From the NCBI GenBank assembly GCA_000830315.1, contig CP010426.1, positions 506,743 through 562,359 on the forward strand: a stretch of DNA of 55,617 nt. Direction: 5' to 3'. A model generated the notes under the pieces. It did no database searches and was not told where the DNA came from. It was given only the letters and a program-made list of their open reading frames with translations. Source of the DNA: an archaeon GW2011_AR20 (GTDB taxonomy: Archaea > Nanobdellota > Nanobdellia > SCGC-AAA011-G17 > GW2011-AR20). Positions within the stretch are counted from its first letter, which is position 1. Each line of letters starts with the position of its first letter. The position numbers and the translations under genes are program-made. This document shows positions 48,779 through 55,617 of the stretch, one piece after another.

Positions 48779-49621
48779 TTATTGTAAATTATCCAATGGG
48801 CTTTTTACCTTAATCATGTTTGGCGAAGCTGTGTGGACATAAACAAAAGTTGTTTCAGGACTTTTATGGCCAAGTAGAGCCTGGACTTCTGCAATTGAAT
48901 AGCCGTTTTCAATCAAATGTGTTGCAAAACTATGCCTTAATGTATGGCAAGAAATTTTTTTATTTATTCCGGCTTCCCCGGTCGCTTTTTTAATGATCAT
49001 CCTCGGGGTGCTTATGTTATATTTCGTTTTTTTATTGTTTGTAAATAAATATTCCAACTCATTCAGCTTTTTTGACCCAATTAATTTTGTCAAATCATCT
49101 TTTAATGCATCAGCAATTATGAATATTCTGTCTTTATCCCCCTTGCCTTTACGGACATAACCATAGCTTTTGCTGATTTCAAGATCATTTATTTTTAAGT
49201 TTAGTAGTTCGCTGACCCTTAACCCTGCAGCATACATTAATCGAATCATTAATCTGTGTTTTTTATTATTAATCGCGTTGAATAATTTCTTAACTTCCTC
49301 TTTTGTTAAAACTAATGGCAGCTTTTTTGGTATTTTTGAGTATTTAATGTTTATCCAGATTTTCTTGTCCAAAACATCCTGAAAAAGAAAACGGATTGCC
49401 ATATGATACACGTTCATTGTATTTCCTGCCATATCTTTTTCAGATAAATTTTCTAAGAATAAACGAACGTCTTTCTTGCTTATTTTATTTAATGGCTTAT
49501 TTGTGAATTTAAGAAAATAGTTTATGCAATATGTATAGCTTTTAATTGTTTTCTCACTGTAGCCTCTTCTTTTACATTCTCTTGCAATAGCTTTTTCTAT
49601 ATCTACGGGAAAGTAGACCAT
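48779..49621 (-). CDS. Tyrosine recombinase, XerA-like
   Basis: 280 residues. An N-terminal SAM-like domain (RECKRRGYSEKTIKSYTYCINYFLKF), then the catalytic domain: Arg in GLRVSELLNL, Lys in KGKGDKDR, H-x-x-R in HTLRHSFATHL, His in LGHKSPETT and Tyr in YVHTAS. All active residues are present. Length matches archaeal XerA, which resolves chromosome dimers, but the end VKSPLDNL is also seen in integrases of mobile DNA. It has no IntI-specific insert, so it is not a standard integron integrase. Its place next to the inverted-repeat-bracketed cargo raises a mobile role. Confidence 0.88.
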   Translation of the reverse strand: MVYFPVDIEKAIARECKRRGYSEKTIKSYTYCINYFLKFTNKPLNKISKKDVRLFLENLSEKDMAGNTMNVYHMAIRFLFQDVLDKKIWINIKYSKIPKKLPLVLTKEEVKKLFNAINNKKHRLMIRLMYAAGLRVSELLNLKINDLEISKSYGYVRKGKGDKDRIFIIADALKDDLTKLIGSKKLNELEYLFTNNKKTKYNISTPRMIIKKATGEAGINKKISCHTLRHSFATHLIENGYSIAEVQALLGHKSPETTFVYVHTASPNMIKVKSPLDNLQ

Positions 49622-50088
49622 AAAATATAAATACTTGTTTCGCTTTTATATGTTATTATTACCTAAAAAGTGAGGATAAGAGGCAAGAAATAAAGAAAAT
49701 ATCGAAGAAAATGATGGTAAAATTTGTAAGGTCATTGTTCGAGAATAGGGTTATTAGGACTTAAAAGACAATAATTTAAGATACTTCATTAAAAGCCTGT
49801 TATATTCAATTGCGAGTCCTCCTCTTACGAGGTTGCCACCGAAAATTCTACTATTGTTGCTTTCATTAAAATTCACAAAACGGAAACTCACGAAATTGCT
49901 TCGCAAATCGTCTAACAAAATTTTAACGAAATTTTTTCTTATCTTTAACGAGGGTTGCCGCCGAGTCCATGCGAGACAGATAGTCTGCTTTGCAGGTTAT
50001 AATAATTTCATTAGTTCAATAATGAAACGTTCGAATCCGAAACCTTTAAATATCCTAGCAATTGTATATTTCAAATAATGTTTAGGAG
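49622..50088. other. 467-bp noncoding region with GC-rich repeat motifs (left border of cargo region)
   Basis: No convincing gene. It holds TTGCGAGTCC (49810-49819), CCGAAAATTC (49839-49848) and GGGTTGCCGCCGA (49952-49964), which recur in inverted order at 53971-54028, plus a GTCTAACA (49910-49917) shared with 54225-54232. A TTTAAATA-like box lies near 50045 ahead of the reductase gene. Confidence 0.6.
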
Positions 50089-50721
50089 GTGGAGGTTAAT
50101 ACTATAAAAAATATACAACCAATAAAAATTAAAATTATTGTTGGCAGCACAAGGCAAGGTCGTTTCAGTGAAAAGCCATCTAATTGGATACTTGAAGAAG
50201 CAAAGAAGCTAGAAGGCGTGGATGCTGAGCTTCTAGACCTGCGAGATTATGCGATGCCGTTTTTTGAGGATCCGATGTCTCCTTCAATGGCTAAAGGCAA
50301 TTATTCAAATAAGGTTGTCAAAAAGTGGGCGGAAAAAATAAACGAAGGGGATGCGTTTATCATTGTTACACCAGAATACAATCACGGCTATCCGGCAGTG
50401 CTCAAAAACGCAATGGATGTAATTTATCCTGAGTGGAACAGAAAGCCGGTCGGTTTTGTAAGTTACGGAAGTGCACTCGGTTCGCGCTCGGTTGAACAGC
50501 TTCGCCAAGTTGCGGTCGAGCTTCAAATGGCGCCAATTAGAAATGCCATCCATATTCCCGTTGATATATTCTTTGCGGCGATGATGGGCAAAGGACCGAC
50601 AGGCCCTGAAATGTTCAAACCAATTCACGAGGGTATGATGGGAGATCGCGTGCAGATATTCTTTGACGACCTTCTCTGGTGGGCGCGAGCTCTCAAAGCG
50701 GCGCGGACACAAGGAGTGTAA
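50089..50721 (+). CDS. NADPH-dependent FMN reductase
   Basis: 210 residues from a GTG at 50089. A flavodoxin-like fold: IKIIVGSTRQGRFSEKPSNWI, DLRDYAMPFFEDP, FIIVTPEYNHGYPAVLKNAMDVIYPEWNRKPVGFVSYG. It reduces FMN or quinones/azo compounds with NADPH. The start is odd: two GGAGG motifs lie at 50085-50095 but no ATG is in frame near them, so the GTG overlaps the SD itself or a rare start codon is used. Codon use is more GC-rich and the protein more bacterial than its neighbours, suggesting transfer. Confidence 0.88.
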   Translation: MEVNTIKNIQPIKIKIIVGSTRQGRFSEKPSNWILEEAKKLEGVDAELLDLRDYAMPFFEDPMSPSMAKGNYSNKVVKKWAEKINEGDAFIIVTPEYNHGYPAVLKNAMDVIYPEWNRKPVGFVSYGSALGSRSVEQLRQVAVELQMAPIRNAIHIPVDIFFAAMMGKGPTGPEMFKPIHEGMMGDRVQIFFDDLLWWARALKAARTQGV

Positions 50722-50722
50722 T

Positions 50723-51349
50723 ATGAAAATTGCAATTTTTGGAGCCACGGGTGGCACGGGGAAAGAACTCGTCAAGCAAGCATTAGAGCAGGGGCATGAA
50801 ATCACTGCCCTTGTTCGCAATCCTGAAAAGCTATCCATAAATAACAAAAAATTAAAAATTATCAAAGGGGATGTCTTGAATGAAGATGATGTATCAAAGG
50901 CGATTCAAGGAAGTGATGCGGTGCTCGTGGCGTTGGGTGTTAAGCCACTGTCAAAAGCAAAAGTAGTGGGCCCGGGCACGAAAAATATTATTGAAGCCAT
51001 GAAAGCGCACAATGCAAAACGGTTGATAGTGGAATCGGCAATGTTTATGGATGACGCGGTGAGAAAAAATAGTTTTCTCATTTCTCTTTTAACAAAAACC
51101 TTTATGAAGGGGCTCTATGCGGACAAACTGGTTCAAGAATCGGCCATCAGAAAAAGCGGTCTGAAATGGGTTATCGTTCGTCCCGTAGGATTGGCCAATG
51201 GCCCAAAAACAGAAACGTACAGGTTTGGAGAAAGTCTAGAATTGAAAGGATTATTCCCAATGATTGCGCGGGCCGATGTAGCTGACTTTATGCTTAAGCA
51301 ATTGCGGTCAGATGTCAATCTTCATAAAATGGTACTGATTGCCAATTAA
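50723..51349 (+). CDS. NAD(P)-binding NmrA/SDR-like protein
   Basis: 208 residues from the ATG at 50723, with SD AAGGAG within the preceding gene. KIAIFGATGGTGKELVKQALEQGHEITALVRNP is the Rossmann motif; GSDAVLVALGVKPL, RLIVESAMF and WVIVRPVGLANG follow. This is the atypical SDR group of BVR-B/YhfK-type flavin or NAD(P)H reductases and sensors. It pairs with the FMN reductase just upstream and is likewise GC-richer than the chromosome around it. Confidence 0.85.
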   Translation: MKIAIFGATGGTGKELVKQALEQGHEITALVRNPEKLSINNKKLKIIKGDVLNEDDVSKAIQGSDAVLVALGVKPLSKAKVVGPGTKNIIEAMKAHNAKRLIVESAMFMDDAVRKNSFLISLLTKTFMKGLYADKLVQESAIRKSGLKWVIVRPVGLANGPKTETYRFGESLELKGLFPMIARADVADFMLKQLRSDVNLHKMVLIAN

Positions 51350-51355
51350 CAATCT

Positions 51356-51745
51356 ATGATGAATTTGAAAACGTCAAATCAATATATTCCCGGCGTCTGC
51401 AATATCGGCGCTGCGGAAATAAAAAAAAGAAAGCAGGCAGGGTGGATCGGACTCGTAGCAATTGCTATGCTTTGGACATTATTTATTTGGTTTGATGCGC
51501 CTCATATTTGGAGGCTTACGCTGTTTTTCCCGACAATGATGTCGGCAGTTGGTTTTTTGCAGGCGCATATGCACTTCTGTGCTTACTTTGGTTTTGCGTC
51601 ACTTTTCAATTTCGGAGATGTTGGCAAAACTGACTCAGTGGGACAAGCCGAATCTCGCACAAAGGACAGAAAAAAGGCATGGCAGATTATTATCTTTTCT
51701 GTAATTATTAGTGCCGTAATAGCAATTCTGGCATATGGGGTTTAA
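51356..51745 (+). CDS. Small two/three-helix membrane protein of bacterial type
   Basis: 129 residues with hydrophobic helices near 29-46, 52-72 and 108-127. Conserved-looking parts are YIPGVCNIGAAEIKKRK and HFCAYFGFASLFNFG. I have a general recollection of similar bacterial proteins without a function. It follows the two reductases in one run, so it may be a membrane partner of them. Confidence 0.6.
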   Translation: MMNLKTSNQYIPGVCNIGAAEIKKRKQAGWIGLVAIAMLWTLFIWFDAPHIWRLTLFFPTMMSAVGFLQAHMHFCAYFGFASLFNFGDVGKTDSVGQAESRTKDRKKAWQIIIFSVIISAVIAILAYGV

Positions 51746-51747
51746 TT

Positions 51748-52224
51748 ATGGTTGAATTATTAAAGTGTACAAATAAAAAAGGAAAGAAATTGGGACTTAT
51801 AACAATCTACATATTTCACACCCTAAAGAAAAAACCAAAATCAGGATACGAAATATTATCCGAGATTAGGCAAAAATGCGGGAATGAATGGTCTCCTAGC
51901 AAGGGAACAATATACCCTTTATTAAAACAATTAGAACAAGAACAATTAATTAGAATAAAAAATGTTGGGCCTCGCTCAAAAAATATTTTCGAACTTTCTC
52001 CCAAAGGAAGAAGACTTCTTTTATCCATGTGCAAGGAAAAGAAAGAATTAAAAGAGAGGTTTTCATATTTCAGAAACTTATTTGCCGATATTCTGGGACA
52101 AGAAAAAATGGATATATTTAATTTAATTCTGGAAATAAAAGAGACTTCTATAACAAAATCAAAAAAAGGCGAAGTCAAAAGAATTCTGCAGAATTGTCTG
52201 TCTAAATTAAAGAAGATTGAGTAA
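51748..52224 (+). CDS. PadR-family transcriptional regulator
   Basis: 158 residues. The winged helix GLITIYIFHTLKKKPKSGYEILSEIRQKCGNEWSPSKGTIYPLLKQLEQEQLIRIKNVGPRSKNIFELSPKGRRLL is a full PadR domain; a helical C-terminus follows for dimerisation. It precedes the ABC exporter genes, with only one base between its stop and the ATPase's ATG, the classic place for a PadR that controls drug export. Unlike the PadR at 25666 it has no Cys domain. Confidence 0.9.
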   Translation: MVELLKCTNKKGKKLGLITIYIFHTLKKKPKSGYEILSEIRQKCGNEWSPSKGTIYPLLKQLEQEQLIRIKNVGPRSKNIFELSPKGRRLLLSMCKEKKELKERFSYFRNLFADILGQEKMDIFNLILEIKETSITKSKKGEVKRILQNCLSKLKKIE

Positions 52225-52225
52225 A

Positions 52226-53212
52226 ATGCCCGCAATAACTATTGAGAATTTAACTAAAGAATTTAATGGACTAACAGCAGTAGATAATATATCCTTCACC
52301 ATAGAAAAAGGAGAAATCTTTGGTTTGCTTGGACCTAACGGAGCAGGAAAAACTACAACAATATCTATGCTCGCTACAATACTAAAGCCGACTTCTGGCA
52401 AAGCTTTTGTAAATGGTTTTAACATCATCAACAATCAGGATGATGTAAGAAAATCCATAGGGATTGTTTTTCAAGACCAAAGTCTTGATGAAGAACTTAC
52501 AGCTTATGAAAATATGGATTTTCATGGGAGACTTTACCGCATCCCAAAAGAGATAAAGCAAAAGAAAATACACAAACTTTTACAACTTGTAGGCCTTGAA
52601 GATAGAAAAAATGATTTAGTCAAAACATTTTCAGGTGGGATGAGGAGACGTTTGGAAATAGCAAGAGGACTTTTGCATGAGCCACAAATCTTGTTTTTGG
52701 ATGAGCCAACGCTTGGTCTTGATCCACAAACAAGAAACCATCTTTGGAAATATATCCAAAAATTAAATGAGGGGAAAAATATTACTATAATACTTACGAC
52801 GCATTACATGGAAGAAGCAGACAGGCTTTGCCATAATATGGCAATAATAGACAAAGGAAAAATAATTGCCTTGAACAAACCTGAAAAATTAAAAGAAGAA
52901 ATGGGTTGGGACATCATTACAATAGAATCTTCTGATAATGATAAGCTCAATTCTTCTCTTAAATCACTGCCTTGGATTAAAAACACGCATAAACATAATA
53001 ATCATCTGACTATAGATTTACAGAATTCAGAAAAGCATGTTGCAGATATAGTTAGATTATCAGAAAAAAATAAAATTGACATACTCTCACTTTCTATTCA
53101 CAAACCAACTCTTGAAGATGTATTTCTCCATTTTACTGGAAAAACAATCCGAGAAGAAGAGGCAAGCACAAAAGACAATATGCGTTTGAGACGCAGGATG
53201 TGGAGGAGATAA
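52226..53212 (+). CDS. ABC transporter ATPase, DrrA/daunorubicin-resistance type
   Basis: 328 residues from the ATG at 52226. Walker A GLLGPNGAGKTTT, Q-loop VFQDQSLDEELT, signature FSGGMRRRLEIARGLLHEPQILFLDEPTLGLDP, H-loop LTTHYMEEADRLC. The C-terminal extension (IDILSLSIHKPTLEDVFLHFTGKTIREEE) is typical of DrrA/NodI exporters. With the permease that follows it exports lipids or drugs at the cost of ATP. One base separates the two genes. Confidence 0.93.
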   Translation: MPAITIENLTKEFNGLTAVDNISFTIEKGEIFGLLGPNGAGKTTTISMLATILKPTSGKAFVNGFNIINNQDDVRKSIGIVFQDQSLDEELTAYENMDFHGRLYRIPKEIKQKKIHKLLQLVGLEDRKNDLVKTFSGGMRRRLEIARGLLHEPQILFLDEPTLGLDPQTRNHLWKYIQKLNEGKNITIILTTHYMEEADRLCHNMAIIDKGKIIALNKPEKLKEEMGWDIITIESSDNDKLNSSLKSLPWIKNTHKHNNHLTIDLQNSEKHVADIVRLSEKNKIDILSLSIHKPTLEDVFLHFTGKTIREEEASTKDNMRLRRRMWRR

Positions 53213-53213
53213 A

Positions 53214-53963
53214 ATGGATATTGTCTATGCAATTTGGTTAAGAAATATAAAACGTTATTTAAGGTCTAAAAGCAGAATAATCGGCAGTTTAGGCATGCCT
53301 CTATTCTTCTTGCTAATTCTTGGTTTTGGACTAAATTCAGTTGTAGACATTCCAGGAATGGGACACAATTATGTTGGATTTATTATCCCAGGAATTGTGG
53401 CAATGAGTGTATTATTTACTTCAATATTCTCAGGTATTCAAATAATCTGGGATAAACAATTTGGGTTCTTAAAAGAGACTCTTGTTGCTCCAGTTTCAAG
53501 ATTGGAGATTATGATTGGGCAAACATTAGGAGGGGCGACAACTGCATTTATTCAAGGATTGATAATTCTTGTCTTATCTCTTTTTATTGGAGCGAATATC
53601 ACTAATTTAGCAGGTTTTCTTATAGCTTTCCTTTTCATGCTACTTATTGGTCTTTGTTTCACTGCTTTAGGCATAGCAATTGCCTCAAAAATGGACGATA
53701 TGCATGGTTTTCAACTTATTATGAACTTCGTTATCTTCCCAATTTTTGGATTATCAGGAGCAATTTTTCCGATTGACAGTTTACCATCTTGGCTGAAAAC
53801 CGTCACTTTGCTGGACCCTCTAACTTATGGTGTAGAAGGAATTAGATATGGATTGTTAGGAACATCCCATATTAGCCCACTAATTAGCGGTTTAGTTTTG
53901 GGAAGCATTACACTTGTTATGATTATTTTAGGAGCATATTTATTCAGAAAGGTAAAAGTGTAA
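53214..53963 (+). CDS. ABC-2 type permease, DrrB-like
   Basis: 249 residues with six hydrophobic helices and the ABC-2 signature: IWDKQFGFLKETLVAPVSRLEIMIGQTLGGATTAFIQG in the middle and FPIFGLSGAIFPIDSLPSWLKTVTLLDPLTYGVEGIRYGLLG near the end. Partner of the DrrA-like ATPase. Directly after its stop the GC-rich repeat region begins, so it is the last gene of the bracketed cargo. Confidence 0.93.
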   Translation: MDIVYAIWLRNIKRYLRSKSRIIGSLGMPLFFLLILGFGLNSVVDIPGMGHNYVGFIIPGIVAMSVLFTSIFSGIQIIWDKQFGFLKETLVAPVSRLEIMIGQTLGGATTAFIQGLIILVLSLFIGANITNLAGFLIAFLFMLLIGLCFTALGIAIASKMDDMHGFQLIMNFVIFPIFGLSGAIFPIDSLPSWLKTVTLLDPLTYGVEGIRYGLLGTSHISPLISGLVLGSITLVMIILGAYLFRKVKV

Positions 53964-54281
53964 TTTTCGGCGGCGGCAACCCTTAAAGAAAAAACTACGG
54001 CAACAACGAATTTTCGGCGGACTCGCAACTCAAAAATTTTCCTTCGGAACGTTGCACTAAATTTTTGTCCTTCGGAGAATATAACATCATTAATCTCAAT
54101 TAAAGCGAACTCTGATACCCCCGACCACCCGCCCCTAAATAGCAGATTGTCGCCTAACTAAAAAGAAAAAACTTCGTTTATCCGACCACAAAAAAAGAAA
54201 ACCAAATTTTCTGCTGAAAATTCTGTCTAACATAGGATAAACGATTACGCTTCGCTTCATCCAAATTTTTTCCAAAACGAA

Positions 54282-54295
54282 AAGTTGGGGGGCAG
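54282..54295 (+). repeat. Left half of 14-bp inverted repeat
   Basis: AAGTTGGGGGGCAG, the exact reverse complement of 55604-55617 on the far side of two membrane-protein genes. Confidence 0.8.
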
Positions 54296-54317
54296 ACGAC
54301 GAAACGAAAAAAGAATA

Positions 54318-54325
54318 TTTATAAA
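54318..54325 (+). promoter_or_regulatory. TATA box of the gene at 54351
   Basis: TTTATAAA, 25 nt before the ATG at 54351; leaderless. Confidence 0.55.
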
Positions 54326-54350
54326 GTAGTTATTGTATTACTATAATAAT

Positions 54351-55343
54351 ATGGCAGATAGTTCATTTATTGGAATTATTGGAATCTTCCTATTTGTTCT
54401 CGCTTGTAAAAATGTTGTTAAAACTTATAAAGAAAAATCAACATTTGCTAAAATTGGGATATGTATCGGATTATTTTTTGCAGGAATGATTTTAGCCATT
54501 ATATTTTTATTGATGTTAAACCCAAATGCCTCTCCTGAAAATTTAGGAGAGAATTCTATTTTATTTTTAGGATTCTTTGCAGATTTAATATCTTTAGTGT
54601 TGCGTTTTGTAAAAGTTAAGAAACAACACAAAAAAGAATCAAAAGAATACAAATCCGCAAGAAATGAACTTGTACTTTCTATCGTTATCCCTCTCGTAAT
54701 TTTTATAGCTTTATTTGGTTTTGATTTTTTCCAAAAAGCAAGTTGTGAATATCCTAAGATGATGATTGGTGATGAATGTTGTGTTCCAAATACTGATTTT
54801 GGAATACCTGTTTGTTTAAGTGAAGCTCAAAAGATGAATGAGCAGTTAAATAATGCTGTTGAAAATGATATATTGACTAAAGAACAAAAAGAAACGATAA
54901 TGAGTAGATTTACACTTTTAATTCCCGAAAATTATTATGCGATTAGAAATGTAAAAGCAGGTTATTTTGATATTCCCTTATTTTTAATCAGTTACGGAGA
55001 AAACGGAGAAGCATTAATGTTTAGAATTATGTATTCTGAAAGCTCAAACTATGGGGGTTCAATAGAAGAATTTTATGACGGATTTAAGGATGGTTTAGAA
55101 AAATCTGCACCCAACGCCCAATATACAGAACCAGAATTTTTACAAAACAATAAAAATGGTTTTGAAGTTGCATTATTTAATATGACTGCAAATGTCGCAG
55201 GAACAACCACATTCAGCTCTCAAGCCTTAATAAAATCAGGCAACGAGATTTTAATTATTAGCTATTTAAGCGATGATAAAGACTTTTTTGATTACTATTA
55301 TTACGAATTTGATAATATGGTTTGGTCGGTAGACAAATCTTAA
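54351..55343 (+). CDS. Membrane protein with extracytoplasmic domain, unknown family
   Basis: 330 residues from the ATG at 54351, selected because the TATA box lies 25 nt upstream. Helices near 5-20, 33-55, 66-85 and 104-123 (numbers approximate), then a Cys cluster (SCEYPKMMIGDECCVPNTDFGIPVCL) and a C-terminal soluble domain of about 190 residues with mixed helix and strand. The Cys cluster suggests a disulfide-stabilised domain outside the membrane. No family recognised. It lies between the two halves of a 14-bp inverted repeat. Confidence 0.6.
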   Translation: MADSSFIGIIGIFLFVLACKNVVKTYKEKSTFAKIGICIGLFFAGMILAIIFLLMLNPNASPENLGENSILFLGFFADLISLVLRFVKVKKQHKKESKEYKSARNELVLSIVIPLVIFIALFGFDFFQKASCEYPKMMIGDECCVPNTDFGIPVCLSEAQKMNEQLNNAVENDILTKEQKETIMSRFTLLIPENYYAIRNVKAGYFDIPLFLISYGENGEALMFRIMYSESSNYGGSIEEFYDGFKDGLEKSAPNAQYTEPEFLQNNKNGFEVALFNMTANVAGTTTFSSQALIKSGNEILIISYLSDDKDFFDYYYYEFDNMVWSVDKS

Positions 55344-55344
55344 A

Positions 55345-55596
55345 ATGAAGATGTCCTATTTAACACTATTAAAAAAGATTGCATTGTTCTTGTTTGGATT
55401 AATAAACATTATTCCTTCTGAAATAAATATTTATGAACATATTGTAGATTTTATTGAAAAAGACCTTCAACCAACAAACACATTTTATTTAGCGGTTGTT
55501 TTAGGGATATGGCTTTTTAGAATTTTAATTGTAATTGGAACCATATATGAAGCATATGACATTTATAGATATGCAAAAAGACACAAACTTGTTTAA
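55345..55596 (+). CDS. Small two-helix membrane protein
   Basis: 83 residues with two hydrophobic helices (about 9-27 and 47-68) and a basic C-terminus (YRYAKRHKLV). It follows the preceding gene by one base, so the two are co-transcribed and probably work together. The start may be the ATG at 55345 or at 55351. No family recognised. Confidence 0.55.
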   Translation: MKMSYLTLLKKIALFLFGLINIIPSEINIYEHIVDFIEKDLQPTNTFYLAVVLGIWLFRILIVIGTIYEAYDIYRYAKRHKLV

Positions 55597-55603
55597 TGAA
55601 CTA

Positions 55604-55617
55604 CTGCCCCCCAACTT
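55604..55617 (-). repeat. Right half of 14-bp inverted repeat, at the window end
   Basis: CTGCCCCCCAACTT, reverse complement of 54282-54295. The window stops here, so the repeat may be longer. Confidence 0.75.

Larger units (their letters stand above)
53964..54350. other. 387-bp noncoding region with GC-rich repeats (right border of cargo region)
   Basis: Contains inverted counterparts of the motifs at 49810-49964 (CGGCGGCAACCC 53971-53982, GAATTTTCGG 54008-54017, GGACTCGCAA 54019-54028); a 9-bp inverted pair CGTTTATCC/GGATAAACG (54175-54183 and 54235-54243); two CCTTCGGA copies 30 bp apart (54041 and 54069); and the left half of a 14-bp inverted repeat (54282-54295). No gene is seen. A TATA box for the next gene is at 54318-54325. 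Confidence 0.6.

Noticed and set aside
49833-50078. An 81-codon open frame in the left border region
   Set aside because: Low-complexity Leu/Lys/Phe translation, no SD or promoter, and it runs through the repeat motifs; it looks like a chance frame.
50305-50865. A 186-codon frame opposite the FMN reductase gene
   Set aside because: Shadow of two recognisable proteins on the other strand; its length comes from GC-rich codons.
49900-54295. Integron attC sites (GTCTAAC, GCCTAAC as RYYYAAC boxes near a tyrosine recombinase)
   Set aside because: I find no matching GTTRRRY partners at the right distance; GTTGGGG at 54284 fails the last base, and the recombinase lacks the IntI-specific insert.

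Overview
The window looks like a piece of an archaeal chromosome, most likely from a small-genome DPANN-type lineage (Woesearchaeota/Pacearchaeota-like); the lineage is inferred. Evidence: it is strongly AT-rich; it carries an archaeal tRNA methyltransferase (TrmY), an archaeal ADP-forming acetyl-CoA synthetase and PadR/TrmB-type regulators; promoters fit BRE+TATA (CGAAAGGTTTATAAA and variants); and many genes start about 25 nt after a TATA box (leaderless) while others use a Shine-Dalgarno (SD) such as GGAGG or GGGGG. A tRNA-Trp(CCA) with an A73 discriminator also fits.

Layout. 1-550: toxin-antitoxin pair. 595-3276: a short-armed SMC. 3277-10568: four secreted or surface proteins on the minus strand; the last has a bacterial outer-membrane-like C-terminus. 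10645-10763: tRNA-Trp followed by an orphan tRNA 3'-half-like sequence. 10800-15524: Nudix, TrmY, Hsp20, DHODH, a hypothetical and an amino-acid permease. 15606-20277: a tight catabolic run (M42 peptidase, carbamate kinase, COG2403 P-loop protein, DHFR/RibD-like reductase, ornithine-carbamoyltransferase-like protein) that could feed peptide-derived carbamoyl groups into ATP synthesis.

20336-36251 is a large metal and thiol redox island. It has a membrane-anchored winged-helix protein; a set of small Cys/His membrane proteins, two of which share the C-terminal tail MVGGC; cupredoxins; a PadR regulator fused to a TRASH-like Cys domain; a divergent SHOCT/DUF5676/DUF2892/YHS/CopA copper-efflux operon; a Fic protein lacking its catalytic His; and a DsbA-thioredoxin-cupredoxin-DoxX-VKOR disulfide operon. 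A 2.4 kb insertion element (33515-35952, 9-bp target duplication) sits exactly at the VKOR stop codon and separates it from a glutaredoxin.

36349-44295 is core metabolism (class III aminotransferase, cupin, a 20-residue Arg/Lys/Ser peptide, acetyl-CoA synthetase ADP-forming alpha and beta, CYTH protein, Glu/Leu dehydrogenase, ZIP transporter, FMN-binding protein, thioredoxin reductase). A second insertion element follows (44340-47288; imperfect inverted repeats, perfect 8-bp target duplication); it carries a TrmB-like regulator, an unknown protein and an AbrB-like protein besides its transposase. After a zinc-binding protein, a VIT/CCC1 transporter and a hypothetical comes a tyrosine recombinase (48779-49621). 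Next to it is a cargo region: reductases, PadR and a DrrAB-like ABC exporter (50089-53963), bracketed by inverted copies of GC-rich noncoding motifs. A last block of two membrane proteins (54351-55596) is bracketed by a 14-bp inverted repeat that runs into the window end.

Best candidates for something new: the MVGGC-tail/Cys-rich membrane gene set at 21026-24065, the two cargo-carrying insertion elements with clean target duplications, the inverted-repeat-bracketed cargo next to the recombinase, the orphan tRNA 3' half, and the barrel-like secreted protein.
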